This document shows positions 10,859-22,025 of a stretch of 64,000 nucleotides of DNA, one piece after another. A program made the translations under genes and the position numbers. The notes below the pieces were generated by a model. That model had not been told where the DNA came from. It did not search any database and saw nothing but the letters and a program-made list of their open reading frames with translations. The DNA is from Siphonodentalium dalli (lineage: Eukaryota > Mollusca > Scaphopoda > Gadilida > Siphonodentaliidae), in NCBI GenBank assembly GCA_032622095.1, contig CP136061.1, positions 7,206,734 through 7,270,733 on the forward strand. The letters are read 5' to 3'. Each line of letters begins with the position of its first letter. Position 1 is the first letter of the stretch.

Positions 10859-11899
10859 AAAATACTGTCAGTTGTCGGACCATGAAGATCTAAGCAATCC
10901 GACACTGTTTTATGCGCCCTGGAGATCGTCTAAGTTACAATTGTGTGTCATTAATTTTGTCGTATTGGACGCATTAAACTATTGGGGTTTTTTTGTGTGT
11001 GGACTAATATTAAGACTGTCTGACTTCGGTTCCTATGTGAACCAGACAATTTCTAAATCTGCGAAAACCGGCTTAATCACTTATATTTTCCACTAAATTT
11101 AAATTTGACAGCTGGGTTTTCTATGTACTCAGTATTCAGAATACTGAGTATTCCACATTGTCGCCATTCGTCAAGTTCTCGTCCAGTTATTACGGCAATT
11201 CATGGATTATTACGCTGATAATTTCAAGGAATAATTGTCAGAGGTGCCATGTTATATAACCCTTCCCTAACTTTTGTAACTCATTTTAAGGAACTCACTG
11301 CATCTTCTCTAACATATATATCCTTTGAAAACACTAATCAATGGATCTCATAGATTGGGATTTACATATAGTTCAAATAGGGGCAGAGATTTAACACTCC
11401 CGCACCCACACTATATGCGATATGAATTCATGTCTGGTACTTGTATATATATTCCTATATTATATGTAATACTTTCGATATATACCGGTATTATCAGTAC
11501 GGTTTTGATAAATTTCCATCAGTTGGGGATCCTGAAGTTCTAGTTGTTATTTAGTTTGGTCCAGTTGGGAGGTAATGGGCAATGATATATCGGGGAGGGG
11601 TGTGCAGTTAGAAATTTCAAGGTGGACACCCCCATATCCCCTTCAGAATCCAAGTCTTCTCCGTCTTTACAGTGTGGTAAGCGACTCACATACATTGACT
11701 GTCTTGTTTTATTTTGAGCATTCTTCCAGCATATGTACTTCTTGTTAATCTTAACTGCTGATTGTATTGTCTGCTGGTTCACGCTGTATATATTTCTCTA
11801 TACAGGTATGACATTTATGGGAAACAACCTTCAGGGAACTGTACAATGCCATATCTATAACTATTGCGAATGTCTGTGTTCTATAGAAATTAACAGGGG
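10859..11899. other. Intron sequence, nothing identified
   Basis: AT-rich sequence with a short perfect hairpin near 11130-11152 (AGTATTCAGAATACT). No coding region or recognisable element was seen. Confidence 0.4.
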
Positions 11900-13885
11900 A
11901 CGATCCAGATGATACCAAAGGGTAACTTTTTACGAGAAAGATAATGGTTTGGATTATAATTATAAAGTGACGCCATTTTTGTCAGGGGCAGAAAAGGGGA
12001 GGGGGGGGGGAATTATTTTTTGTCGCCGATTGCCATGAAACTTATATATAATCATCCCCATAATATGAAGAATCTAATGGTGTGGTTTAAATATGTCAAA
12101 ACTTGCGTCGTTCGAGTCAGGGATGCACCGAAGGAGAGAGGGGCACCAAAATTGATAAAATTCATTTTAGCGCCGATTTCCACCAACTTGGTATATATTC
12201 TTCTTCATGATATAAGGAATCTAATTGTGCGATTTAACGGCGCCAAATTGGTGTCATTTGGATGAGAAATTGGGGGGGGGGGGGGGTGCGCACTAAATTT
12301 GATAAGAATGGGTTTAGTCGCCGATTGCCACCACCCTTATACAAAATCATCCCCATGGTATGAGGAGTCTAATAGTGTGGCTTAAATCTGGTAAAAGTGG
12401 CTTCATTCGAGTCAGTGGTGCACTGAAAGGGAGAGGGGCGCCAAAATTGATACACAATATTTTAGCGCCAATTTCCATCAAATTGACACACGTTCTTATC
12501 CATGATACGAGGAATCTAATCATGTGATTTAAAGACGCCATATTGGTGCTGTCTGTGTTACATATGGGGAGGGGAAGGATGGGCACCAAATTCGATACAA
12601 AATTGTTTAGTCGCAAATTAGCACCAAACTTATAAATAATCACCTCCATGATATCAGGAGTGTAATTGTGTGGTCTAAGGATGTCACAAGTGGAGCCATT
12701 CGAGTCAGTGGTGCAAAGAGGTGAGAGGGACACGAGAAATTAAAAAAATATGTGTAGCGCCGATTTCCACCAGACTGATACAATGTCATATTCTTCTTAC
12801 GAGGAATCTAATGGTGTGGTTTAGATACACCAAATTTATGCCTTTTGGGTGAGAGATATGGGGACCTTAAATTTGATACGAATTTGTATACTCGCCAATT
12901 TTCACCAAATGCATCTCCACAATGAGTCTAAGTGTGTGGTTTAATGGTGAAAAAAGTGCCGCTGCTTGAGTCCGAAATACGGACCGGAGGGTCACCAAAA
13001 ACCGATAAAAAGTATTTATAGTACTAATTACCATCAAATTCATACACGTTCTTCTCAAATGGTATGAGGAATCAAATCGTACTGTCTGTCTTTCTGTCTG
13101 TATGTATGTGTTCCATATATAACTTCACGGGGTAAAATCGAGATGGCACCAAGGCAGTCTAAGAGGGGTAACTTTTTACGAGGAAGATCATGGTGCGGGT
13201 TAAAAAATTCCTAAAGTGACGCCGTTGGTGTCAGGGGAAGAAAAGGGGGAAGGACGGAAAAATAAAAAAAATATGGTGAAATAGTTTGTCGCCGATTTCC
13301 ACCAATCACATACATAATCACCTCCGCGATATGGCGCTGTTCGAGTCAGCGTTGCAGGGGACATCAACAATTGATTTAATAAACTATTTGTATCGCAGAT
13401 TTCGACCAAATTGATATATATTTCTTCTCCATGATACAAGGAATATATTCGTGTGATTTAAAGACACCAAATTGCTGCCGTTTGGGTGGGAGATGGGGGT
13501 CATAACTATGATAAGCATTTGTTTAGTTGCTGAATACCACCAAACCTATAATCATCTCCAGTATATCATGCATCCATGAGTCTAATGGGCGTGGTATAAA
13601 TATGTCAAAAGTGGCGCCGTTAATTTCATGTATGAGGGCAGTTGCACCAAAGCTGATGCAAATATATTTAGCACTAATTTTCACCAAAACCATACACGTT
13701 CTTCTCTAATGATACGATGCATTAAATCACATTTGGTGTCGTTTGGGTCACGGATGGCGAGAGGATATGCACTATCATTGATAATATTGTTATTCTCCGA
13801 TATCCACCTATACGTTATATATAGTCACCCAGGCCATCTCCATATCGTTTTAAGGAGCTTTTGGCGTTCAAATTTCACCATCTAG
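11900..13885. repeat. Old tandem repeat field, ~300-bp period
   Basis: Phrases such as GTCGCCGATTGCCAYCA, AGGAATCTAATNGTGTGGTT, TTCGAGTCAGNGNTGCA and TTTCCACCAAAYTGATA recur six or seven times. A longer phrase (GGGTAACTTTTTACGA) occurs near 11920 and 13167, so a larger block was also duplicated. Copies are strongly diverged and the open frames inside lack any domain. Confidence 0.7.
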
Positions 13886-13889
13886 ATAA

Positions 13890-14100
13890 ATGGTGACCCA
13901 ATTAAGTCACTTGAACAATTATATCTTGACAATGTCAACTGTCATATTTATATGGGGTTGGGAATCAGGGCGTTCACATAATGAGCTAGCAAAACAGATA
14001 CATAGAAGAAGCATTAAAAGTATATGTATCATTCTATTTAAGAGATACATATATTCTTGCAAACTGAGAGACCTCGAACCGTCAGAGGAATGCATATAAT
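13890..14100 (+). pseudogene. LINE C-terminal scrap
   Basis: The frame contains SICIILFKRYIYSCKLRDLE, which matches in pattern the minus-strand LINE at 17783-18151 (ILLYMRYIYSCKMRNNEP). This is the helix just after the zinc-knuckle in LINE C-termini. Only a fragment remains. Confidence 0.5.
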
Positions 14101-14638
14101 ATAGTTTCCACAAACAAGTTACAATTTGTCAAGACATATGGAAATGGATCGAAGGCCTGTTCAAAAATAGTGGTCACAGTGTGCAGTCAAATATATTTTC
14201 TTCTGATATATAAATAAACGCAGTCAGTAGCACATAACGTTTCAGGATCCTCCAATACTGACATATGAAAAGGGTATATCTGCCCGATACAGCGGAATTT
14301 TTATAACAGACTCATCGACTAACATTTCTTATAAACTGAGAATATTTAGCCAATATATAGCACCATGAACAGAGGAGCACCTGGAAATTTCTTTAAAACA
14401 TCTGTATCTTCATGGAGATATGATAGCCAGGTGTCCTGAAGATCTTTGTCCAACCCACTAGATTGATTGATACATCTCTATATGTAAAACCCAATTGTCG
14501 TCTTTTATTTTTGCAAACTAATGTGTCGATGATGTACATGTATCATTATAACGTCTAAAGTATACGCAGTTGTAAATAAATATTAGAATGGCTCATGTAT
14601 ATCATATAACACAAATGAGTCTGTTCCATTCAATACAG
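14101..14638. other. Intron sequence before FTP exon 2
   Basis: AT-rich with no recognisable element. It ends in the acceptor CCATTCAATACAG used by the next exon. Confidence 0.5.
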
Positions 14639-14890
14639 TTTCCCCTCGTCTCAACAATTTCACAATAGACGTGAATGTCACGCATGCAGCTGGAGGAGGT
14701 TTATTCAATGAGCGGTGTTACCACTATCCAGGGATTGCTCCCGGTGGAGCCACCGTCTCAGCCACGCTAGATCTGAATTGCAGCGGAGACGTCATCGGCC
14801 GATATGTGAGAGTGCAAATTATTGGAACAGAATATCTCACATTGTGTGAAGTGGAAGTTTACGGCGAGCCATGCCCCGATTACATTCCAG
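14639..14890 (+). CDS. Fucolectin (FTP) - PAN lectin, exon encoding C-terminal half of FTP domain
   Basis: This 252-bp exon is entered and left in phase 1 (acceptor CAATACAG, donor CCAG|GTGAGTTT). It completes the jelly roll started at 3589-3822. Spliced in frame it gives NRANKI-VSPRLNNFTIDV, so the arginine normally following the cysteine pair is present (PRL) but one position later than in classical fucolectins. It continues with CYHYPGI, then IGRYVRVQIIGTEYLTLCEV and EVYGEPCPDYIPG, the strongly conserved last strands of FTP domains. One or more conserved-position changes at the sugar site mean fucose binding should not be assumed. The two exons give a domain of about 150-160 residues, the normal length. 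Confidence 0.88.
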
Positions 14891-15180
14891 GTGAGTTTAT
14901 ACATTCATGAATCACGAGGTATCATACATGACGTGACGACACGGGGTGTACCCCGATTATATGTCATATGAGTCTATATAGAGTCAGGTGGCATCATACG
15001 TGACGTGGCGATAAGGAGTATATTACACCCCGGGTGAGTTTATGTACAGCCAGGAACACGTGTTATCACACAGGACGTGGCGACACGAGGTGTATTGCGC
15101 TCCGGGTAAGTTTATGCAGTCAATAGTTACGTGGTACCATACAGGGATGTGGCTACATGGGGTGTTTCCGCATTTTGAAA
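14887..15180 (+). repeat. Tandem repeat of the 5' splice site region
   Basis: The exon-2 donor context (CAGGTGAGTTTAT) is repeated with changes at 15034 (GGGTGAGTTTAT) and 15106 (GGGTAAGTTTAT). Shared GACGTGGCGACACG phrases separate the copies (units roughly 70-145 bp). The extra donors lie beyond an in-frame stop at 14908, so their use would truncate the protein. Confidence 0.7.
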
Positions 15181-15535
15181 ACAATATTAGTTGCTAATTT
15201 CATACCGAAATATGTTCAACTTATTTTCAGATTTTTTATTTTCCAACCATTATATAGTTTGAAGTGTGTTGTTTGAAACCACAAGTCGGTTATTTATTAC
15301 TTTTGGTAATTTTCATCTTAGAATTGTGTATTTTACTCGATCGATGGGGTTGGAATTGTACGAATCGGTTCAGGCCTTTGTAAAGTATGGCCGTTAGAAG
15401 TGAGGAGTTAAAGTGGCGAGCTCTTTTTGAACTGATATATTTTTTTATTTATATTTTATTCTGTTTAATGACACGCCCCTGTACACGGTGCGCAAATTAA
15501 AAGTGCGCGAATTCAAAACTGAGCGAAAACTAATA
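15181..15535. other. Intron sequence, nothing identified
   Basis: AT-rich. Short phrases (GTGCGCAAATT, GTGCGCGAATTC, ATGCGCGAATTT) recur at 15487-15548. Confidence 0.5.
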
Positions 15536-15653
15536 ATGCGCGAATTTAAATATGGGCAAGACATTCATCAATAATACTGCAGGTGTTATATTAGGACGAT
15601 ATCAGAAGACCAGAAACAATAAGTATGAATAATACTCTACCTGTTGATTGTAG
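15536..15653 (+). repeat. 59-bp duplication of the exon-3 start with its acceptor
   Basis: The first bases of the next exon and its upstream acceptor context are present twice, 59 bp apart: GACGATATCAGAAGACCAGA starts at 15595 after TTAG and again at 15654 after GTAG. The upstream copy contains an in-frame difference (AATAAG) after the shared stretch. It offers a decoy 3' splice site. Confidence 0.8.
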
Positions 15654-15874
15654 GACGATATCAGAAGACCAGAAACATGAAGTATTCAGAACAGCCAATC
15701 CAGACTGGAGCTGCAATGAATGAGTCGCACTGTGCAGCTCTGTGCACCCAAGAGAGTCCAACTTGCAAGTCATTCAATTACAATCACGTGACATCTGAGT
15801 GTGAACGTCTCTCAACCGTCGGTTACTCACTTATGGTTGTTGATGGGTGGTCTTATCACCAACCATGTTGGTAA
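15654..15874 (+). CDS. Fucolectin (FTP) - PAN lectin, last coding exon (PAN/Apple module)
   Basis: The last coding exon is entered in phase 1 (acceptor GATTGTAG) and ends at TAA 15872-15874. It encodes about 73 residues with a cysteine pattern ESHCAALC, then TCKSFNYN, SECERL and PCW. This fits a PAN/Apple module, a small disulphide-rich domain that binds proteins or sugars and is often joined to FTP or CUB domains in mollusc secreted proteins. There are five cysteines in this exon, so one disulphide partner may be unpaired or pair with the FTP tail cysteine. The predicted protein is therefore (unseen N-terminus)-FTP-PAN, probably extracellular. Upstream copy of the exon start: see 15536-15653. 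Confidence 0.8.
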
Positions 15875-16910
15875 ACCAAAGTGGTGTCGGACAGTGAAAA
15901 GAAAGCAGCCGTCCACGGTTAAGTGGTATCTTGTGAAGTTTCTCACCATAAGGCTGAATAGGTCACTCTCTCCTCTGTATTTATCACTCTCATCGCTTTT
16001 TTTGGTGATAAAGTTACGCAGGTTCCCAAAATTGTGTTTACGTTATCCATGTTGGGGTAAATGTGAAACAGTTACCCAGGTTAATCAAATCTAAAATACG
16101 AACAGGATTTAAAAATGGTTGAGGGAAATGTAATGTTCAATGTCCTCATTGGTTGTAAATTTATAAAAATCATTTTTACGAAGGAAAATATTTTTATGGA
16201 TGTTCGACCTTAAGCCGTACATTTATCATACGGCGGTCAGCTGCATCGCAGTGTTTATAGGTCAGGTGAACCCTCCACCGACCGCGCGAGGAGTTCTGGT
16301 AATCTAGCTTGATTAATCGTCATCGTGGAGGCGTGACCGAAACTTATATTCATATTGCGTTAGCTTGTTCTGTCTTGGTTTTTACCACCCTCCCTTATTC
16401 AATGTCCTCGGGGACATTCCACCCTGACAGTGACTGATTGGTATGCTTTTTGTTTGGCTTTGCCATTTCGGACCTATGCTGTATCATTTGTGGCGGGGTA
16501 CACACACGGCAGCGGTGGCTAGTTTAGGCTAGCACCACTAGCCGGTAATTGTTTAACATATAATGCGGTGTTTAACATATAATGTGGTATTTATTATGGT
16601 CGGTAGTTCATTTATACATTGTTACCCCATTAATTGTTATAGGGCAGCTTCAAATGGCTGGGGAGATAGGACATCAATCAATATTAATATAACAGGAAGT
16701 TGTCGTTTTGATCACACAAATCAATTCATGGATACTATACATAAGATGTGAATAACATGGGCAACATTATCACACTTTCTCGCAACCTGAGTAACATGGG
16801 TAAAGCACTAACAATTTTAGGAACCTGGTTAACTTTCTCACATAGAATGACAATTTTGCCAAGCGATGTGAATTTTTAATGTTTGACAATAAAATATACA
16901 AGAGGAACTG
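15875..16910 (+). other. Candidate 3' UTR of the lectin gene
   Basis: Non-coding AT-rich sequence after the stop. The first convincing polyadenylation signal is AATAAA at 16888-16893. A short imperfect hairpin around 16209-16245 and repeated AACATGGG phrases at 16740-16810 are the only structure. The transcript end cannot be shown from sequence. Confidence 0.35.
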
Positions 16911-16919
16911 AATCACTTT

Positions 16920-17505
16920 GTCTATTTTCCACTGACCAATGGGTTACCCCAACATTGATTAACAACAATTTCATAAATGTATGTGAGCTAAACTGAGATC
17001 TGACAATGACATAAAGACAAAGGTACCATAATTACTTTAGTTTAGTTTTCTCTGACCAATGTGTTAGCCCCAATATTGATTGCCAACAACTTCATAAACA
17101 TATAGCTGAAAAATGGGCTAGCAGCAGCACTATATACAATCAACGTCATAAACATATATCTGATGTATGGCAATAACACAAAGACAACGGTACCCGAATT
17201 TCTTAGTTCACTTTTCTCTGACCAATGTGTTAGCCCCAATATTCATTGCCAACAACTTCATAAACATATAACTGATGTATGGCAATAACACAAAGACAAA
17301 GGTACCCGAATTTCTTAGATTTTTTTTCTCTGACCAACGTGTTAGCCCCAACATTGATTGCCAACAACTTCATAAACATATAACTGATGTATAGCAATAA
17401 CACAGACACAGGTATCCGAATTCCTTAGTTTACCTTTCTCTGAAAAATGGGCTAGCACCAGCACTATATACAATCAACGTCATAGACATATCGATGCCAA
17501 TCAAT
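16920..17505. repeat. Tandem repeat, ~112-166 bp period
   Basis: TCTCTGACCAATGTGTTAGC followed by CCCAA-ATTGATTGCCAACAA recurs at about 16932, 17052, 17218, 17330 and (diverged) 17441. Blocks share CATAAACATATAACTGATG and ACACAAAGACAAAGGTACC. Non-coding. Confidence 0.8.
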
Positions 17506-17782
17506 CTGATATATGACAATAAGATGAAAACCGGCCTGCCTTATTTTTTGTATTATTTTATATTTTTTAAAAATAATTTGTTATTCAGGTCACAAAATAT
17601 AACATGTCAAGTAGTGTACATACACATATCATTTATACATGTAATATTCAAGTTCTTTTGATTTGGTTGAAGTATCAATGGCTTCAATTTTTTTTCTATA
17701 ATATGTGGCTGTCAATAGCAAAAATAATGAGGATATGTAGGTGGAATTTTGAGAATTATTTGCAATAAATATTTGAAATTAA
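17506..17782. other. AT-rich spacer
   Basis: No recognisable feature between the tandem array and the 3' end of the minus-strand LINE. It may be the LINE 3' UTR. Confidence 0.4.
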
Positions 17783-18690
17783 TTAGGTTGGTGATTCCAA
17801 GAAATTTGTCAATTCTTCCCACCTTTCTCTGAATCGAATCGATTTTAATGAATTGGAATCAGATGGAATGAAAGTATGTATGTTTTTGTCATATTTTAGG
17901 GACTGAATTATCCATTGAATGTAAGGTTCATTGTTTCTCATTTTACAAGAGTATATGTATCTCATGTATAACAGTATACATATATTAAGTATATTTAGAC
18001 TAGAAGTGTTGTTCATCAATCCAAGTATGATATGTTCTGGGGTAAATTCCAGAGTGATATCGCATTTACTTCTGAGATGATCTTTAAATTGAGGTAGTAA
18101 AGACTTTGAGACTGAACATTCAAAACAGACTTGTTTCTTTTTCATTGCCACACAATCCGCAAAGTCCAGTTTTCGATAATTTGCATTTGAAAAGTTTCGA
18201 GTTCGTTTAGATTATATCTTGGGTAATTTTATATTGGAAAGTTTGCAGTGCTGTGTCTTCTGTTATTTTATATGGCATTGCATATATGATTGGCCAATTT
18301 TTATCACAAATTAATTTACCAAGGCGGTTTCTCCCGTTTATGGTATGTCAATTGAGTGTTATTGCATTATATTCTATGAAAAATGAATAACAAGTTTTAC
18401 ATACCTTAATTTAGTACACTCTCAGTAGATTTCATAGTAACCAAGCTAGTGTTTTATTATTCTTCACATTGGTTTTCCACGAAGATGGAAAAGCACTTAC
18501 TAACACATGATATGTAGTGATTGGTGTATGAAAATCGTACCTAACACAGAATGAATCGTAGTCCAGAAAGATATAGTCATATATCAAATCATTTATGAGG
18601 TATATTCCATGATTGATGGATTTTTTATTCATAATTGTTTTACCATTAACAATAAAGTTTCCATTCAAATGTAATGGTTGTGACAAGATG
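17783..18690 (-). pseudogene. Decayed LINE C-terminal region
   Basis: Read on the minus strand from 18690 down. The first frame (18686-18432) has PLHLNGNFIVNGKTIMNK, then INHGIYLINDLI and VSAFPSSWK, the pattern found after the RT domain of many LINEs. Next comes a zinc-knuckle start TGLCGLCGNEKETSLF (about 18175-18130), which shifts frame into VCFECSVSKSLLPQFKDHL and ILLYMRYIYSCKMRNNEP (frame 18151-17783). At least two frameshifts make it non-functional. A second scrap of the same pattern lies at 13890-14100. Confidence 0.75.
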
Positions 18691-18699
18691 TCATCCGGG

Positions 18700-19376
18700 G
18701 CTGTTGTGTATTTATGGTCTTATGTTATAATGGTGATCCAGACTGATGCTTGTCATCTGTTGTTATGTTATAATGGTGATCCAGACTGATGCTTGTCATC
18801 TGTTGTGTATTTATGGTCTTATGTTATAATGGTGATCCAGACTGATGCTTGTCATCTGTTGTGTATTTATGGTCTTATGTTATAATGGTGATCCAGACTG
18901 ATGCTTGTCATCTGTTGTTATGTTATAATGGTGATCCAGACTGATGCTTGTCATCTGTTGTGTATTTATGGTCTTATGTTATAATGGTGATCCAGACTGA
19001 TGCTTGTCATCTGTTGTTATGTTATAATGGTGATCCAGACTGATGCTTGTCATCTGTTGTGTATTTATGGTCTTATGTTATAATGGTGATCCAGACTGAT
19101 GCTTGTCATCTGTTGTTATGTTATAATGGTGATTCAGACTGATGCTTGTCATCTGTTGTTATGTTATAATGGTGATCCAGACTGATGCTTGTCATCTGTT
19201 GTGTATTTATGGTCTTATGTTATAATGGTGATCCAGACTGATGCTTGTCATCTGTTGTTATGTTATAATGGTGATCCAGACTGATGCTTGTCATCTTATG
19301 TTATAATGGTGATCCAGACTGATGCTTGTCATCTTATGTTATAATGGTGATCCAGACTGATGCTTGTCATCTGTTG
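18700..19376 (+). repeat. 43/56-bp minisatellite
   Basis: About 14 copies of TTATGTTATAATGGTGATCC then AGACTGATGCTTGTCATCTG TTG. Two lengths alternate: a 43-bp unit, and a 56-bp unit carrying an extra 13 bp (TGTATTTATGGTC). The last copies are shortened. Non-coding. Confidence 0.9.
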
Positions 19377-19540
19377 CTGTGAGTTACTTGAACTGTTGGT
19401 GTCGCTTCGTTCGAATATAATTAATGGCATATATAATTTTATCCCACATATCTAGAAAATGGTGGGGAGAAATACAATTCGTCTACTCGTTCGCCTTATT
19501 GACCGGAAACTCCAAATTTAAACCATGTTTAGGAATGCAG

Positions 19541-19580
19541 CTCCATGGACGAGTGGTTAGCACGCGCGTCGGACTTGTGC
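19541..19580 (+). other. tRNA-like 5' half (SINE fragment)
   Basis: TGGACGAGTGGTTAGCACGC then GCGTCGGACTTGTG resembles the D-arm to anticodon-arm part of Ser/Leu-like tRNA-derived SINE heads. It is cut off at 19580 by the palindromic element, so the B box is not seen. Weak support. Confidence 0.35.
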
Positions 19581-19980
19581 CTGTCATTTGCAGAATGAGG
19601 TCCACAGAGGGTGAATTTAGTGATGCTATCCCGCATAGCGGGCTAGCATCACCAAATTCACCCTCTAGAGACTCATTCTGCTTAGGCCTCATCTTCTGGG
19701 AAGTATCTACAGTATCAAATTAACATTGTTTTTAGTTTTCCCTTCTGGGAAGTTTCTATATCCCCTAATTTGCAGCAGATAGAATGCATAATCGAGGTGC
19801 CCAATGGGTGAACATCACCAACTTCAACTGGGGAACTTCAATCTGCTCCTATGTCTACCATAGCAGTTGAGGGCCTAAGCAGAATGAGGTCCTCAGAGGG
19901 TGAATTTAGTGATGCAAGCCCGCTATGCGGGATAGCGTCACTAAATTCACACTCTGGGGACCTCATTCTGCAAATGACAG
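19581..19980. mobile_element. 400-bp foldback element whose TIRs are themselves palindromes
   Basis: Two palindromes, 19591-19680 and 19880-19970, share CAGAATGAGGTCC, AGAGGGTGAATTTAGTGATG and their complements. They are in inverted order: the outer flank CTGTCATTTG (19581-19590) faces CAAATGACAG (19971-19980), and the inner flank CTTAGGCC faces GGCCTAAG. The ~190-bp centre is unique. The plan is like that of the 445-bp MITE, but the sequence is unrelated. Confidence 0.8.
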
Positions 19981-20646
19981 ACACGCTATTTACAGGCTTG
20001 TCTTTGCGGTAAACACAGTGAGATGAGTTCGCAGCCCACTGCTGGTCTAATCTGAGTTCCACACAGCTGTGGCTTGGCCGAATTGATCAACATGCAATTG
20101 TTGGATTGTGGGATATTCAAATTCCGCGCCAAGTTGTGACCTTTGAGCAAGGTCGCTCGGACTATATCTGCTTCGCACCACAATGCGTTGAAATGTTACC
20201 TGATTATGAGCAGTTATAGATCTTGTTAGTATGTTAGCCACATTGTGGCTGTACCTCCCCAGTCCCCTGGGACGTCGGAAAGGTTCAGGGCGAATATACT
20301 GTGGCAAATTTAGTTAATGGGCGACGGCGGAGCGGGAACCCATTAAATGGTCTTTGCCACAGCATATTCGCCCTGTATATTCTCGAAATCACAAAACACT
20401 ACACTGTTATCCCCATTCTAATTATCATCGAACTTAGAACGTTATTTCGACACACGCACGCCTTGTAATTATTAACGAAATGTGCAGCCATAGAAAACAC
20501 TCAACCAATTCACGACTTGTTTTAAATTTAGTGCCTGGATAAAATATAGTCTCTCAATTAGCATCGCTCTTAAAAATGCTGTTAAAGATGAAAAATTGCC
20601 ACCCCGAATAGAAAAACAAATGCACAACAATTAGTTTTTGCATGTA
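19981..20646. other. Spacer with one palindrome
   Basis: The only structure is an inverted repeat, arms 20286-20308 (CAGGGCGAATATACTGTGGC AAA) and 20353-20375, with an inner AATGGG/CCCATT pair. No gene seen. Confidence 0.55.
20286..20375. repeat. 90-bp palindrome
   Basis: The 23-bp outer arms are complementary with one mismatch, and short inner arms flank a GC-rich loop (GCGACGGCGGAGCGGG). Probably a small foldback MITE. Confidence 0.7.
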
Positions 20647-22025
20647 CCTGATGTATTGTTCTGATATTTATCACTTACAAATTGCGGTTTTGATTTTACC
20701 GCGAAATTAAAGTTGAAGAATTGAAAATGAAACAATGGAAAATTGCTTACTCATTGAGATGTGTATTTCACGCCGTATCTCTCACGGTTTCATGTCAAGA
20801 TATTTGTTCAAATGATATCAAGACAATGATATTTATGGGATATAACGGTGTGGTTGTGATTTGTGATTTATGAAAGTACATGGCGAATGTACAGGGCGAC
20901 TGTACTGACTGTCAAATTTCGACAAAAGCGACCCCGCTGTTTTGTATATATACCAACAATCTACATGTAGTAACGGAAGTCAGTAGACCGGACGCCAGCT
21001 ATGTGGCCTAATCCGTAGCGTCGTCGGAATGTACTGCGTAAGTGTGACGTCATGGAGAGGAACGGAACAGTGAGCGGAGATGGATGTGTAGAGCCCGAAA
21101 CCGCATCGCACGCCGCCGCCGCCAGCCATATTGGCCACAAGCCGCCGCCAGCCATATTATCCTAACGTCAGCCACATGAAAAAAAAACTCCGCCCCCGGA
21201 ATTTAAAAATGGCTGAACCCTGTGCATGCGTTATATATCAAGCACAACTGTACTGTGAATCACAAAGATCTAAACCGCATTGATAATATCGGCATACATG
21301 TATTATGGACACTGCTTGGTTGTTATATTATCAGAACACATGGGCCTCTCATGTGGAATAGACTATTCCAATGCATACTTTCATCTGAATGGGAGCATCC
21401 TTTCAGCATTGAAACTTGAAAGGGTTAAAATATGAATTGTTTATTTCGACACGACTCAGTCTCAGACAGTGCTGGCATTTGTCAATATATGCACATAATC
21501 TGTAGAATAGAATAGAAAATAGTTTGAAATAATATATAAGGATTCACCCTTCAATGATGCATGCATATATCGTAAGATGTCAGTGATGATATCAGTCTGA
21601 AGTCGACAGAAGTCCCAATGTGACTTATAGGCCTACCGATTAGGTGGGAATCTACATAGTACATTCTTGCAGTTGTTTAAGCCTTTGTGGTGAACCCGTA
21701 TATATCCAGACCACATGCACGTATTCATTTTGGTGTTGGCCGGGATTTTCCATAATGGCAAAAATAAACGAAGGACTTGGGGTCAATAACTGGGGATTAG
21801 GACAATTTCGGACACGAAAATACGCTGAATGATAACGTCTCAGCCGGCTGAGCCGCCATATTTCGTCAGCCACGAACGCCGTGATTGAGCCGGCTTAGCT
21901 TGCTAACCACCCACGAAATTGGTTGAGCCAGCCGCGAAAACTATATGTTGTGGCTTCAGGGTCTATGGATGGGCCATGGAAGAGTCTAGGGAGTCACCTA
22001 CCGCCAATATTGGCGCATAGGAATA

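Noticed and set aside
12347-12733. 128-residue frame on the minus strand
   Set aside because: It lies wholly inside the diverged ~300-bp repeats and has no recognisable domain.
18700-19376. Possible hammerhead ribozyme array (GACTGATGCTT)
   Set aside because: CTGATG is not followed by a stem and GAAA; it is a plain minisatellite.
21222-21419. Frames conserved in all three 2.78-kb units (also 20961-21155 minus, 21644-21832 and their copies)
   Set aside because: The units are almost identical in DNA, so conservation of frames carries no weight. No domain, start context or codon bias is seen.
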